DNA of 11,326 nt from an uncultured bacterium (GCA_913050545.1 CAJWZY010000039.1:1-11326), one strand, 5' to 3'; positions 1 through 7,039 are shown, numbered from the stretch's first letter. A program made the numbers and translations. Notes: generated from the letters alone by a model not told the origin.

Positions 1-33
1 GAGGCGACCCGCCAGGGTCGCCTCGTTTTTTTT
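1..33 (+). terminator. Intrinsic terminator of an upstream gene
   Basis: A perfect 10-bp inverted repeat, GAGGCGACCC at 1-10 and GGGTCGCCTC at 15-24, encloses a 4-base loop. One G and then eight T (26-33) follow. This is a textbook rho-independent terminator reading on the + strand. It must end a transcript that starts left of the window, and it separates that unit from rpe. The left arm may extend beyond base 1. Confidence 0.9.
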
Positions 34-79
34 CGTCTGATCTTGCGAGTTCTTGCCGGTGGATCTACACTTCGTCGTT

Positions 80-745
80 ATGACGCCCAGGATCGCCCCC
101 TCAATTCTCTCTGCTGATTTCTCCCGCCTCGGGGAGCAGGTACGGGTTGTAGAAGAGGCCGGCGCAGGGCAGGTTCACATCGATGTCATGGATGGGCATT
201 TTGTTCCGAACCTGACCATGGGGCCCGTTGTTGTTGAGGCCCTTCGAAGTACAACAACGCTTCCTCTTGATGTTCACCTGATGATTACGGACCCGGAAGA
301 TTATCTCGAGTCCTTCATCAAGGCAGGCGCTGACCACATCAGCTTTCATATCGAGGCGGAGGGGGACAAGGGCGCGATGCTGGACCTGCTTGAGGAGCGG
401 GGAGTGGGTAAAGGCCTCGCGGTGAACCCGGCAACTCCTGCCGAGGAGATCCTTGAATTTCTTCCCAGGCTGGACATGGTGGTGGTGATGACGGTAAACC
501 CCGGTTTCGGGGGACAGGACTTCCTGGGTGACAACCTGGATAAGGTGAGGCGTATTCGCCAGGAAGAGGAAAAGCTGTCGCTGGAAAAGAAATTAAATAT
601 AGAGGTTGATGGAGGAGTAGACCGAGGCACCATCGGGGCCTGCCTGGAGGCGGGAGCGGATATCTTTGTTGCGGGAAGCGCCATATTCGGCGCAGCTGAT
701 CCGGGGGCAGCCACCCGGGAACTCATAGAATTGGCAGGCAGTTGA
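80..745 (+). CDS. rpe: Ribulose-phosphate 3-epimerase
   Basis: Interconverts D-ribulose 5-phosphate and D-xylulose 5-phosphate in the cytoplasmic pentose phosphate pathway (and the Calvin cycle where present). The 221-residue product matches the usual family length of about 220-230. Visible motifs of the TIM barrel are SILSADF near residue 8, HIDVMDGHFVPN with H33 and D35, DVHLM with H66, the flexible phosphate-side loop TVNPGFGGQ at 139-146, EVDGGV with D177, and AGSAIF near 199. H33, D35, H66 and D177 fit the metal-binding and acid-base positions known for the family. I chose the ATG at 80 because it places the conserved IAPSILSADF a few residues from the N-terminus. TTG 53 and GTG 59 are in frame but add residues not typical of the family. 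No strong SD sequence is seen before the ATG. The stop lies 2 bases before accD, so the two genes are probably coupled. Confidence 0.97.
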   Translation: MTPRIAPSILSADFSRLGEQVRVVEEAGAGQVHIDVMDGHFVPNLTMGPVVVEALRSTTTLPLDVHLMITDPEDYLESFIKAGADHISFHIEAEGDKGAMLDLLEERGVGKGLAVNPATPAEEILEFLPRLDMVVVMTVNPGFGGQDFLGDNLDKVRRIRQEEEKLSLEKKLNIEVDGGVDRGTIGACLEAGADIFVAGSAIFGAADPGAATRELIELAGS

Positions 746-747
746 AT

Positions 748-1599
748 ATGGCATCTGAAGAAACTGGCAAAAAAACAGGCAGTGGTCGCAAACGCAAAGA
801 GATGCCGGATCTCTGGATGCAGTGCACATCGTGTAACAAGCTGGTCTACAAGCCCAAGTTCGAGGAGGGGCAGAATGTCTGCCCTGAGTGCAATTTCCAC
901 TACGAGATATCCAGCTCGCAACGTATCGAGTTCCTGCTCGATGGGACTTCCTTTGCTGAGGAGTTCACAGACCTCTACCCACTGGATCCACTTGAGTTCG
1001 TCGCCAAGCGTTCCTACAAAGAGAGACTCCGCGGGGCGCAGGAGAGTACCAGTCTTTCCGATGCCTGTATCGTTGGAACGGGCAGGATGGACGGGATCCC
1101 GGTTGTTTTCGGAGTGAGCGATTCGCGCTTCCTTCGTGGAAGCATGGGCTCGGTGGTGGGTGAAAAGATCCGGCGTGGAATCGACCTTGCCAGGGAGAAG
1201 TCTGTTCCCTTTATCTTCGTGAGCGGTTCGGGAGGAGGGGCTCGCATGGACGAAGGCATCCTCTCTCTGATGCAGATGGCCAAGACCAGCGTGGCCCTTG
1301 CTGAACTCGACCGTGCAGGGGGGCTCTTTATCTCTGTGCTTACCAATCCCACCATGGGAGGGTGCATGGCGAGCTTCGCGGCCCTGGGTGACCTCATCTT
1401 CGCCGAGCCTGAGGCGCTGATCGGCTTTGCAGGGCCGAATGTCATCAAGGAGACCATCAAGTCTGAGATCCCCGATGATTTCCAGAGCTCCGAGTTTCAG
1501 CTCGAGCACGGTTTTGTCGACCGGATTGTCAATCGCGGAGAGCTGCGCTCGGTGCTGGTCCAGGTGATGCGTTTACTGGGCTGTGACCAGGCAGCCTGA
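748..1599 (+). CDS. accD: Acetyl-CoA carboxylase carboxyltransferase subunit beta
   Basis: Beta subunit of the carboxyltransferase half of acetyl-CoA carboxylase. With AccA (not in this window) it moves the carboxyl group from carboxybiotin to acetyl-CoA, giving malonyl-CoA for fatty-acid synthesis. The 283-residue product has the N-terminal zinc ribbon that marks bacterial AccD: C26-x2-C29 and C45-x2-C48. The crotonase-like carboxyltransferase core follows, with GSMGSVVGEK at 131-140, SGSGGGARMDEG at 159-170, PTMGGCMASFA at 201-211 and ALIGFAGPNVI at 223-233. The N-terminus is Lys/Arg-rich. I chose ATG 748. TTG 742 is also in frame and overlaps the rpe stop, but it adds only two residues. 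Only a weak purine-rich stretch precedes the start, which together with the 2-base gap after rpe suggests translational coupling. No clear terminator follows. Confidence 0.97.
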   Translation: MASEETGKKTGSGRKRKEMPDLWMQCTSCNKLVYKPKFEEGQNVCPECNFHYEISSSQRIEFLLDGTSFAEEFTDLYPLDPLEFVAKRSYKERLRGAQESTSLSDACIVGTGRMDGIPVVFGVSDSRFLRGSMGSVVGEKIRRGIDLAREKSVPFIFVSGSGGGARMDEGILSLMQMAKTSVALAELDRAGGLFISVLTNPTMGGCMASFAALGDLIFAEPEALIGFAGPNVIKETIKSEIPDDFQSSEFQLEHGFVDRIVNRGELRSVLVQVMRLLGCDQAA

Positions 1600-1691
1600 A
1601 TACCTGCTTCGGCATTTTCAAGGTCCTGATATCTTCCCCTGATGTACCCCTCAGGCACCTGAAACCACCGCTACGCAAAAGTTGTGAAGAC

Positions 1692-1708
1692 CGACCGGCT
1701 TCCGGTCG
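1692..1708 (+). other. Hairpin in the leader before the receiver-like gene
   Basis: CGACCGG at 1692-1698 and CCGGTCG at 1702-1708 form a perfect 7-bp inverted repeat with a 3-base loop. No T run follows, so it does not look like a terminator. It sits in the 215-base gap between accD and the receiver-like gene, about 100 bases before the latter, and could be part of a folded 5' leader or a protein-binding dyad. I could not match the region to a known riboswitch class. Confidence 0.35.
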
Positions 1709-1739
1709 ATACATGGGGACCTGAATGCGGGAGGCACAA

Positions 1740-1787
1740 ATGGCCTTTCGCGAAGCAAACCTGCAGAGGCGGGTTCAGCGAAATTAG
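1740..1787 (+). CDS. Possible 15-codon leader peptide
   Basis: A 15-codon frame (MAFREANLQRRVQRN, then TAG) begins 5 bases after a strong SD-like GGGAGG at 1729-1734 and ends 27 bases before the start of the receiver-like gene. It carries four arginines and an 8-bp palindrome, TTCGCGAA at 1747-1754. Seen: a good SD, a sensible spacer and a short frame. Inferred: it could be a translated leader peptide or a small protein. Against it, such short frames arise easily by chance and I recognise no family. The SD and ATG could also be chance features of an untranslated leader. Confidence 0.25.
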   Translation: MAFREANLQRRVQRN

Positions 1788-1814
1788 AAAAGACAGAAAA
1801 TCCTGAGGTGCAAG

Positions 1815-2168
1815 ATGGATCGGGGCAGAATATTAATTCTTGGCGAGACCAAGGAAAACAGCTTTGAGCTGAGGAACCTGTTTGACAATCACCGGTTCGA
1901 GCTCGAGATCGCCCTCAATAAGGATATCGGCAAGACGGTCTTGTCGACTCGCATGATGAACCTGCTCGTCATGCACAGCGAAACGATTAACGACGAAAGT
2001 ACCGAGTTCTTCTCTTACCTCTCCGGCCGGGGAATCTCCCTTCCCCTGATGGTCCTGGGAGAGGACGCAGAGACCTGCAGTGAGAAGATTGATTACGAGG
2101 GGCCCGTCGCTTGCTTTGAAAAGCCATACCCTGTGGCAGATGTGCTGGATCACCTGGCAGATCTTTGA
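1815..2168 (+). CDS. Receiver-like (REC fold) protein lacking the phosphoacceptor Asp
   Basis: A 117-residue stand-alone protein with the outline of a response-regulator receiver domain. The pattern is a first strand RILILG at 5-10, a third strand NLLVMHSE at 49-56, a fourth strand PLMVLGEDAE at 77-86, and the signature FEKPYPVADVLDHL at 101-114, with the conserved Lys-Pro (K103-P104) and the helix after it. The acidic pair normally found after strand 1 is replaced by G-E-T (10-12), and the strand-3 position that normally carries the phosphorylated Asp is H54. It is therefore unlikely to be phosphorylated in the usual way and may act as a pseudo-receiver through protein contacts. No output domain or histidine kinase is adjacent. 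The start ATG has a good SD (GAGGTG at 1805-1810). A strong terminator follows, so it is separated from the downstream diguanylate cyclase. The receiver assignment rests on pattern only and is moderately sure. Confidence 0.7.
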   Translation: MDRGRILILGETKENSFELRNLFDNHRFELEIALNKDIGKTVLSTRMMNLLVMHSETINDESTEFFSYLSGRGISLPLMVLGEDAETCSEKIDYEGPVACFEKPYPVADVLDHLADL

Positions 2169-2226
2169 GGCGGAGGCAGACGGACTCGTAATTGGGGTGA
2201 AGTGTCCCGGAAGGGAATTGGGTTAG

Positions 2227-2256
2227 CAGCCGGCGGTAACCGCCGGCTGTTTTTTT
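2227..2256 (+). terminator. Strong intrinsic terminator
   Basis: CAGCCGGCGG at 2227-2236 and CCGCCGGCTG at 2240-2249 pair perfectly over 10 bp around a 3-base TAA loop, followed directly by seven T (2250-2256). It ends the transcript carrying the receiver-like gene about 60 bases after its stop, so the GGDEF gene downstream needs its own promoter in the 73 bases that follow. Confidence 0.95.
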
Positions 2257-2284
2257 ATACTTCCCCGTTAGCCTTCTGTTAGGA

Positions 2285-2313
2285 CGTCTTCTTTCGGGGC
2301 ACTTCAAAAGACG
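2285..2313 (+). other. Small inverted repeat just before the GGDEF gene SD
   Basis: CGTCTT at 2285-2290 and AAGACG at 2308-2313 pair perfectly. Two further T-A pairs are possible if one C bulges out. The element lies between the terminator at 2256 and the SD (GGGAG at 2319-2323) of the GGDEF gene, so it could be a 5' UTR hairpin or an operator dyad in the gene's promoter region. The stem is short and chance is a fair alternative. Confidence 0.25.
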
Positions 2314-2329
2314 GCATTGGGAGTCTATT

Positions 2330-3226
2330 ATGTCTTCCATGTCTCTCTCAAAAGAGCTTAGAGAACTGGAGGCGCAGGGAATTGACCTGGTCGAGATCCT
2401 GGGCAAGGACCGGCACCTGGATTCTCCGCAAGCGCTCCAGCGGATCATCTCGGAGTTGTCGTGTTCCGATGATGACCTCTACGTGGAGCTGCTCTACCAG
2501 CTGACCTACCGCCGCTTCTCCCGTGAGGAGGCTGAGCGGATCTGGGGTCAGATAACAGGCCACAAGAGAGAGCTCGCCCAGGCGCTCGGCCGCGAGGTCG
2601 GCTTCCGGGTTGCCGCCCTCGATTACCTCTTCTCGGTGGAAAAGATCCTGCAGGGAGTTCGCCTGGTGGCCCGCCCGGAGTTCGAGAGCATCCTCAGCTT
2701 CGTCAATATCGACGAGGTTACGGGTGTCTACAGCAGGAGGTATTTTAATGAGAGGCTCGCCGAAGAGCTCGCCAGGGCTCGCAGGTATTCCCACCCGCTC
2801 AGCGTCCTGATCATCGACCTGGATAATTTCAAACAGGTCAACGATCTCTGCGGGCACATGGAGGGTGACTCCGTGTTGCGCCAGGTCGGCAGGATGCTGA
2901 CGGACACGACCCGCCAGGCCGATGTGGTCTGCCGCTTCGGGGGGGATGAGTTTGCTATCCTGCTTCCCGAGACAGGTGCCGCTGACACCGAGAGGACAGG
3001 GGAGAGGGTCCGCCTGGCCGTGGCGGGGGTTGAGATCCCCGGGGATAACGACCTCGGCAATCCTACCCTCAGCATAGGAGGGGCAACTTTTCCAGAGAGC
3101 TGTGAAGAGGCAGAGGAGTTGCTGGCGCTTGCCGACCAGATGTGCCTGGAGGCCAAGCGTGACGGAAAGAACTGTGTGCGGATTGCGGGTAAGGCTGAAG
3201 CCACCGGGGATGAAGCGGAGGCCTGA
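2330..3226 (+). CDS. Soluble diguanylate cyclase (GGDEF) with uncharacterised N-terminal domain
   Basis: Predicted to make cyclic di-GMP from two GTP. The 298-residue product has no signal peptide or membrane segment, so it should be cytoplasmic. Residues 1-120 are mostly helical and match no sensor domain I can name. The GGDEF domain starts with DEVTGVYSRRYF at 128-139, followed by the metal and nucleotide motif IIDLDNFKQVND at 161-172 and an intact active-site loop GGDEF at 204-208. R195-Q-A-D198, exactly five residues before GGDEF, is a proper RxxD inhibitory I-site, so product feedback is expected. A LSIGGA strand at 247-252 and a C-terminal ALADQMCLEAKRDGKN helix at 266-281 complete the fold. 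The last residues are acidic. I chose ATG 2330 because GGGAG at 2319-2323 is 6 bases upstream. ATG 2339 is an alternative. No EAL or HD-GYP partner is in the window. Confidence 0.93.
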   Translation: MSSMSLSKELRELEAQGIDLVEILGKDRHLDSPQALQRIISELSCSDDDLYVELLYQLTYRRFSREEAERIWGQITGHKRELAQALGREVGFRVAALDYLFSVEKILQGVRLVARPEFESILSFVNIDEVTGVYSRRYFNERLAEELARARRYSHPLSVLIIDLDNFKQVNDLCGHMEGDSVLRQVGRMLTDTTRQADVVCRFGGDEFAILLPETGAADTERTGERVRLAVAGVEIPGDNDLGNPTLSIGGATFPESCEEAEELLALADQMCLEAKRDGKNCVRIAGKAEATGDEAEA

Positions 3227-3236
3227 TTTTCCGGTG

Positions 3237-3301
3237 TTCCGTCCGGGGCAGCAGTCCCGGTAAGGCCCCGGATTTCTCCCAGCCGGGTAAAAGGACGGGA
3301 A
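3237..3301 (+). other. GC-rich foldable spacer before the secreted propeller gene
   Basis: Within the 133 bases between the GGDEF gene and the large secreted gene, TCCGGGGC (3242-3249) pairs perfectly with GCCCCGGA (3265-3272). A competing pairing exists between CCGGG (3243-3247) and CCCGG (3256-3260). An outer arm, TTCCGTCC (3237-3244) with GGACGGGAA (3293-3301), pairs with one bulge. Only a weak T stretch follows, so it is at best a poor terminator. Mutually exclusive stems are a property of regulatory leaders, but high GC also produces them by chance. I recognise no riboswitch consensus. Confidence 0.3.
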
Positions 3302-3359
3302 TCGGGTCGCTAAAGTTTTCCTGCAGGGCTATTTTGGAGGCCAGGCGGAGAGTGAACTT

Positions 3360-6300
3360 ATGCGTCATATCCTGACTCTTTCAGCGGCCTGCCTTCTGGC
3401 GGCACTGGCGTTCCCAACCCCCTGCGAGGCCGAAGATGCGGCTGCAGTGGTGGGGCGGTGGACCCTTGACCGCAAGCATGTTCGGGGTGCCCGCCTGCGG
3501 CCGAGCGCCGGAAAGCTCACCGGCCGGATCTACGGCAAGGCCGCCATCTCGAAGGAAAAGCCGGGTGCCCTGGTCTTCGGGGGCGAAAAGAGCAGGGTGC
3601 TGCTGGCGGAGCGGGCAGACGCCGGTTTCCTGCCCGAGAAGGCGATCACGGTGAGCGCCTGGGTCATGGTCCGGGAGGTTCGGGAGTGGAGTGGAATACT
3701 GTCCGCCCTCCAGGATAACGGCAATTTTGAGAAGGGCTGGTGCCTGGGCGCCAACGGCAGCCGCTTCTTCTTCTGCCTCTCGAGCAAGGGAAGCGATGAT
3801 GGGGATGGCAAGCTGACCTATCTGAAGGCCCCGACCGATTTTGTCCCGGGGTACTGGTACCATGTTGCCGGCACCTACGATGGGTCCTCCCAGAAGCTCT
3901 ATGTCGATGGGAAGCTGGTGGCGACCTCGCTGGAGCAATCCGGGGCGATTAATTACCCGGGCAAGGGGTTTTTCGTGCTCGGCGCCTACCAGGACGACGA
4001 CGAGCTCTATCCTCTCGCCGGCAGTATCCAGGAGGTGTCTCTTTATTCAGGCGCCCTGGGAGCCGGACAGATCAAGGAGGGCTTTGAGCTGAATCGGAAG
4101 CTCTTTCCCGGTATCGAGGAGGATGAGCCCTCGGTGGCAGGGTGGCCGACCTACCTGCATGACAACGGGCGAAGCGGCATCACCCCGGAGGGGCTCGAGC
4201 TGCCGTTGAGGGAGTCGTGGAGATACAAGGCCGGTCGGATGCCCCGACCTGCCTGGCCACCTCCGGCGAAGCAGGACTTCTGGAACAACAAGGCCCAGCT
4301 GAAGGCGAGGGTCACCTATGACCGGGCCTTTCACCTGGTCGCCGGCGAAGGGAATATCTATTTCGGTTCTTCCGCCGATGACAAGGTCTACTGTATCGAT
4401 GCGGCGAGTGGGCGTGAGCGCTGGAGCTTTTTCACAGAAGGTCCCGTGCGCCTGGCTCCTACCTACGCGGATGGAAAGCTCTACTTCGGATCCGATGATG
4501 GAAACGTCTATTGCCTTGATGCGGGCAGTGGGAAGCTGAGGTGGCAGACCCGCCTGGCTCCGAGGCAGAGGCGGGTTCCGGGCAACGGCAGGATCGTTTC
4601 GGTCTGGCCGGTTCGCTCGAGCGTCCTGGTGGAGGGCCGGCTGCTCTATTGCTGTGCCGGACTTTTTCCAAGGCAGGGAGTCTACTATTGCGCTCTCGAT
4701 GCCCGCAGCGGGAAGATCGTGACCCGCAAGGAAGTGTCGATTTCTCCGCAGGGATACCTCTGCCGCCAGGGTGGGAAGATATCGATCTCCCAGGGGCGCT
4801 CACCGGATGCCTTTGTCTCTTCGCTGAAAAGAAAAGGTAAGGGGAAAAAAGAGCAGCTCACCTCGCTCTCCCGGGACTTCAGCTTCTCGATCATTGGCGC
4901 CGGCGAACTTCGATTCGCCGGGGGCAATGGTCGTGTTGCGGCTTTCTCAGCTTCCGATGGAAAAAAACTATGGGAGGCCCCGGTTGAAGGTGACGCCCAC
5001 TCGCTGGCCGTGGCCGAAGGGAGTCTCTTTGTAAGCACATCTGCCGGTTCGATCCATTGTTTCAGGCCTGCAAAGTCGGTGTCGCCCGGCAGCGGGAAGA
5101 AACCCGGCCAGCTGCAGCGGGAGCAGCCCCTTGCGGGGGCAGGCCCGTCTTCGAAAGCAGCTGGGACGATCCTGGAGATCGCCGGGCTGCAGAAGGGCTA
5201 CTGCTTTGTTCTTGATTGCCGGGATGGAGAGCTCGCACTCGAGCTTGCCCGGCAGACGGAATTGCAGGTGGTTGCCGTCTGTGCGGATTCGAGGACAGCT
5301 GCCCAGGTGAGAAAAAAGCTCGATGGTGCAGGGATCTATGGCCGCGCGGTGGTGCACGAGGGCTCACTCTCCGGGCTGGGTTATGCTGACTACCTGGCCA
5401 ACCTGGTTGTTTTTGAGGGAGTGCTTTCAGGCCGCAGGCCTTCGAAGGAAATGGCCGTGGTCAACAGGCTCCTGAAGCCCGGGGGAGGGATCGCTGTTGT
5501 GGGAGCATCTGCAGGCAGTGACTCCGGCGTCCGCAGTTTCCTCTCTTCTTCAGGCCGCCGCTGGGAGCGCCATAAGCAGTTCGATGGGGCGTGGGCCTCG
5601 ATGAAAACCCCGGCGCTCAAGGGTGGTGGAGAATGGAGCCATATGTACGGGGATCCTGGCAATACCATCTGCAGTGGGGACAAGCTGGTCAAGGGCCCCT
5701 TTGATCTGCAGTGGTACGGCCGGCCGGGACCACGCAACCTGGTTGACCGCCATCACAGGACCGTGGCGCCCCTGGTCAAGGATGGCCGTATGTTCCTCTC
5801 CGGCAATGACAGGATCATCGCAACCGACTCCTACAACGGAGCTCCCCTCTGGGACAAGGTGATCACGGGGACTCGCCGGATCGGGGCGGTGAGGGACAGC
5901 GGCAACATGGTGGTCTCCAGCCGGGCTCTCTACGTCACCGCCGGGGCGGAATGCCTTGCGCTTCAGCCCGGCACCGGCAAACAGATCGAGAGTCATCGCG
6001 CTCCGGAGGGCGCTGATGGATCGGCGCGGCACTGGGCCTGGATCGCGGCAGAGAAGGACAGGTTGCTGGGATCAGCGGTGCGGCCGGGCTCCCTGAGAAC
6101 CGAGATCGGCAAGGGGAAGATCCTCGATGTTTACGAGGACTCCAAGGGCATCGTCTGCAGTGTTTCTCTCTTTGCCATCGACACCTCTACGGGCAAACAC
6201 TCCTGGCTCTACCGTCCGACGGGTGGAGCCGTGATCAATACGACCATCTCGGTGGCAGGGGGGAAGGCCTGGTTTGTCGAGAGCCGAGATGCTTCGACCC

Positions 6301-6938
6301 TGGCGGGGCCGGTTGACCGCTACCCGCTGCAGAAGCTGCTTGGGCGGGGAGCCGATCTCGTCTGTCTCTCGACCGTCAACGGGAAGGTCAGCTGGAGAAG
6401 GCCGCTTGCTGATCTCAGGGTAAGAAATTGCCTCTTCCTGAGCTCTTCAGATGGCGTGCTGGCGATGTCGGGTTCACGCAACGAGGCCGGTACGGTGCGC
6501 TATGATCTCTCGGCCTTCGAGGCTGCAGGCGGACGGCGGCTGTGGAACCGGACCCATGATACAGGGCTTAAGATCGGCGGCACGCACGGCGAACAGGATC
6601 ACCGCCACGCGGTCATCGGCAAGGTGGTCTATGCCGAGCCCTTTGCCTATGATTTGCGGACCGGGAAACCCGTCAGCGGGTGGAAGTGGAACAAGAGCAA
6701 GCGTGGAGGTTGCGGGAACATCTCCGCCTCCCTGTCGAATCTCTTCTTCCGGGACGGGACAGCATCTTTCTTCGACCTCTCCCGGGGAGTTCATGACAAG
6801 GTCACCGATATCAGCAGGCCGGGCTGCTGGATCAACATGATCCCCGCCGGCGGGCTCCTGCTCATCCCCGAGGGCAGCTCCGGCTGTACCTGCAATTACG
6901 CGGTCCAGGGCTCGATGGCTTTTGTACCCGCCCGCTGA
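3360..6938 (+). CDS. Secreted LamG / PQQ-type propeller protein with embedded methyltransferase-like domain
   Basis: A 1192-residue exported protein of unproven function. Residues 1-24 form a signal peptide (MRH, hydrophobic core, cleavage likely after C-E-A); there is no lipobox. Residues about 30-245 are a LamG/concanavalin-like domain (ITVSAWVMV at 96-104, YWYHVAGTYDG at 165-175, LYVDGKLV at 180-187). PQQ-type propeller repeats follow, clearest at 327-356 and 367-396 (VYCLDAGSGKLRW at 383-395), with more at 520-568, 805-835 and 935-950. Residues about 600-748 resemble a class I SAM methyltransferase, with VLDCRDGELALELA at 617-630 as a worn motif I and VNRLLKPGGGIAVVG at 701-715 as a late strand. 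The C-terminus has RGGCGN and SRPGCWINMIPAGG, a pattern recalled from planctomycete proteins. The start has a fine SD, GGAGAG at 3347-3352. The propeller may bind a ligand or partner; true quinoprotein dehydrogenase activity is not supported. Confidence 0.88.
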   Translation: MRHILTLSAACLLAALAFPTPCEAEDAAAVVGRWTLDRKHVRGARLRPSAGKLTGRIYGKAAISKEKPGALVFGGEKSRVLLAERADAGFLPEKAITVSAWVMVREVREWSGILSALQDNGNFEKGWCLGANGSRFFFCLSSKGSDDGDGKLTYLKAPTDFVPGYWYHVAGTYDGSSQKLYVDGKLVATSLEQSGAINYPGKGFFVLGAYQDDDELYPLAGSIQEVSLYSGALGAGQIKEGFELNRKLFPGIEEDEPSVAGWPTYLHDNGRSGITPEGLELPLRESWRYKAGRMPRPAWPPPAKQDFWNNKAQLKARVTYDRAFHLVAGEGNIYFGSSADDKVYCIDAASGRERWSFFTEGPVRLAPTYADGKLYFGSDDGNVYCLDAGSGKLRWQTRLAPRQRRVPGNGRIVSVWPVRSSVLVEGRLLYCCAGLFPRQGVYYCALDARSGKIVTRKEVSISPQGYLCRQGGKISISQGRSPDAFVSSLKRKGKGKKEQLTSLSRDFSFSIIGAGELRFAGGNGRVAAFSASDGKKLWEAPVEGDAHSLAVAEGSLFVSTSAGSIHCFRPAKSVSPGSGKKPGQLQREQPLAGAGPSSKAAGTILEIAGLQKGYCFVLDCRDGELALELARQTELQVVAVCADSRTAAQVRKKLDGAGIYGRAVVHEGSLSGLGYADYLANLVVFEGVLSGRRPSKEMAVVNRLLKPGGGIAVVGASAGSDSGVRSFLSSSGRRWERHKQFDGAWASMKTPALKGGGEWSHMYGDPGNTICSGDKLVKGPFDLQWYGRPGPRNLVDRHHRTVAPLVKDGRMFLSGNDRIIATDSYNGAPLWDKVITGTRRIGAVRDSGNMVVSSRALYVTAGAECLALQPGTGKQIESHRAPEGADGSARHWAWIAAEKDRLLGSAVRPGSLRTEIGKGKILDVYEDSKGIVCSVSLFAIDTSTGKHSWLYRPTGGAVINTTISVAGGKAWFVESRDASTLAGPVDRYPLQKLLGRGADLVCLSTVNGKVSWRRPLADLRVRNCLFLSSSDGVLAMSGSRNEAGTVRYDLSAFEAAGGRRLWNRTHDTGLKIGGTHGEQDHRHAVIGKVVYAEPFAYDLRTGKPVSGWKWNKSKRGGCGNISASLSNLFFRDGTASFFDLSRGVHDKVTDISRPGCWINMIPAGGLLLIPEGSSGCTCNYAVQGSMAFVPAR

Positions 6939-7039
6939 GCCGGGTTCGGTCGCGGGAGGCTTGACAGGCAGTGTATGATCGGGCCTTTCAGGGTATGCTC
7001 TGACGGCGCGGGTTGATTGTCCGGACAGGATTCGAGTTC

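Noticed and set aside
346..1509. A 387-codon open frame on the minus strand across rpe and accD.
   Set aside because: It lies fully antisense to two well-identified genes, has a low-complexity Arg/Ser/Pro composition and no recognisable motif. Long antisense frames are expected at this GC content and codon usage.
2257..2329. A sigma-54 type promoter (GG-N10-GC) before the GGDEF gene.
   Set aside because: GGGGCAC and GGCA are present but not at the required spacing, and the rest of the consensus is missing.
3360..6938. A genuine quinoprotein dehydrogenase, because of the PQQ-type repeats.
   Set aside because: The repeats are degenerate, with the short structural pattern seen in BamB-like propellers. 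I could not see the conserved PQQ and calcium-binding residues of true dehydrogenases.
6961..6999. A perfect TTGACA (6961-6966) upstream of the transporter, with TATGAT (6974) and TATGCT (6994) nearby.
   Set aside because: Neither -10-like hexamer is at a workable distance: the gaps are 7 and 27 bases instead of about 17. A promoter may be here, but these boxes do not pair up.
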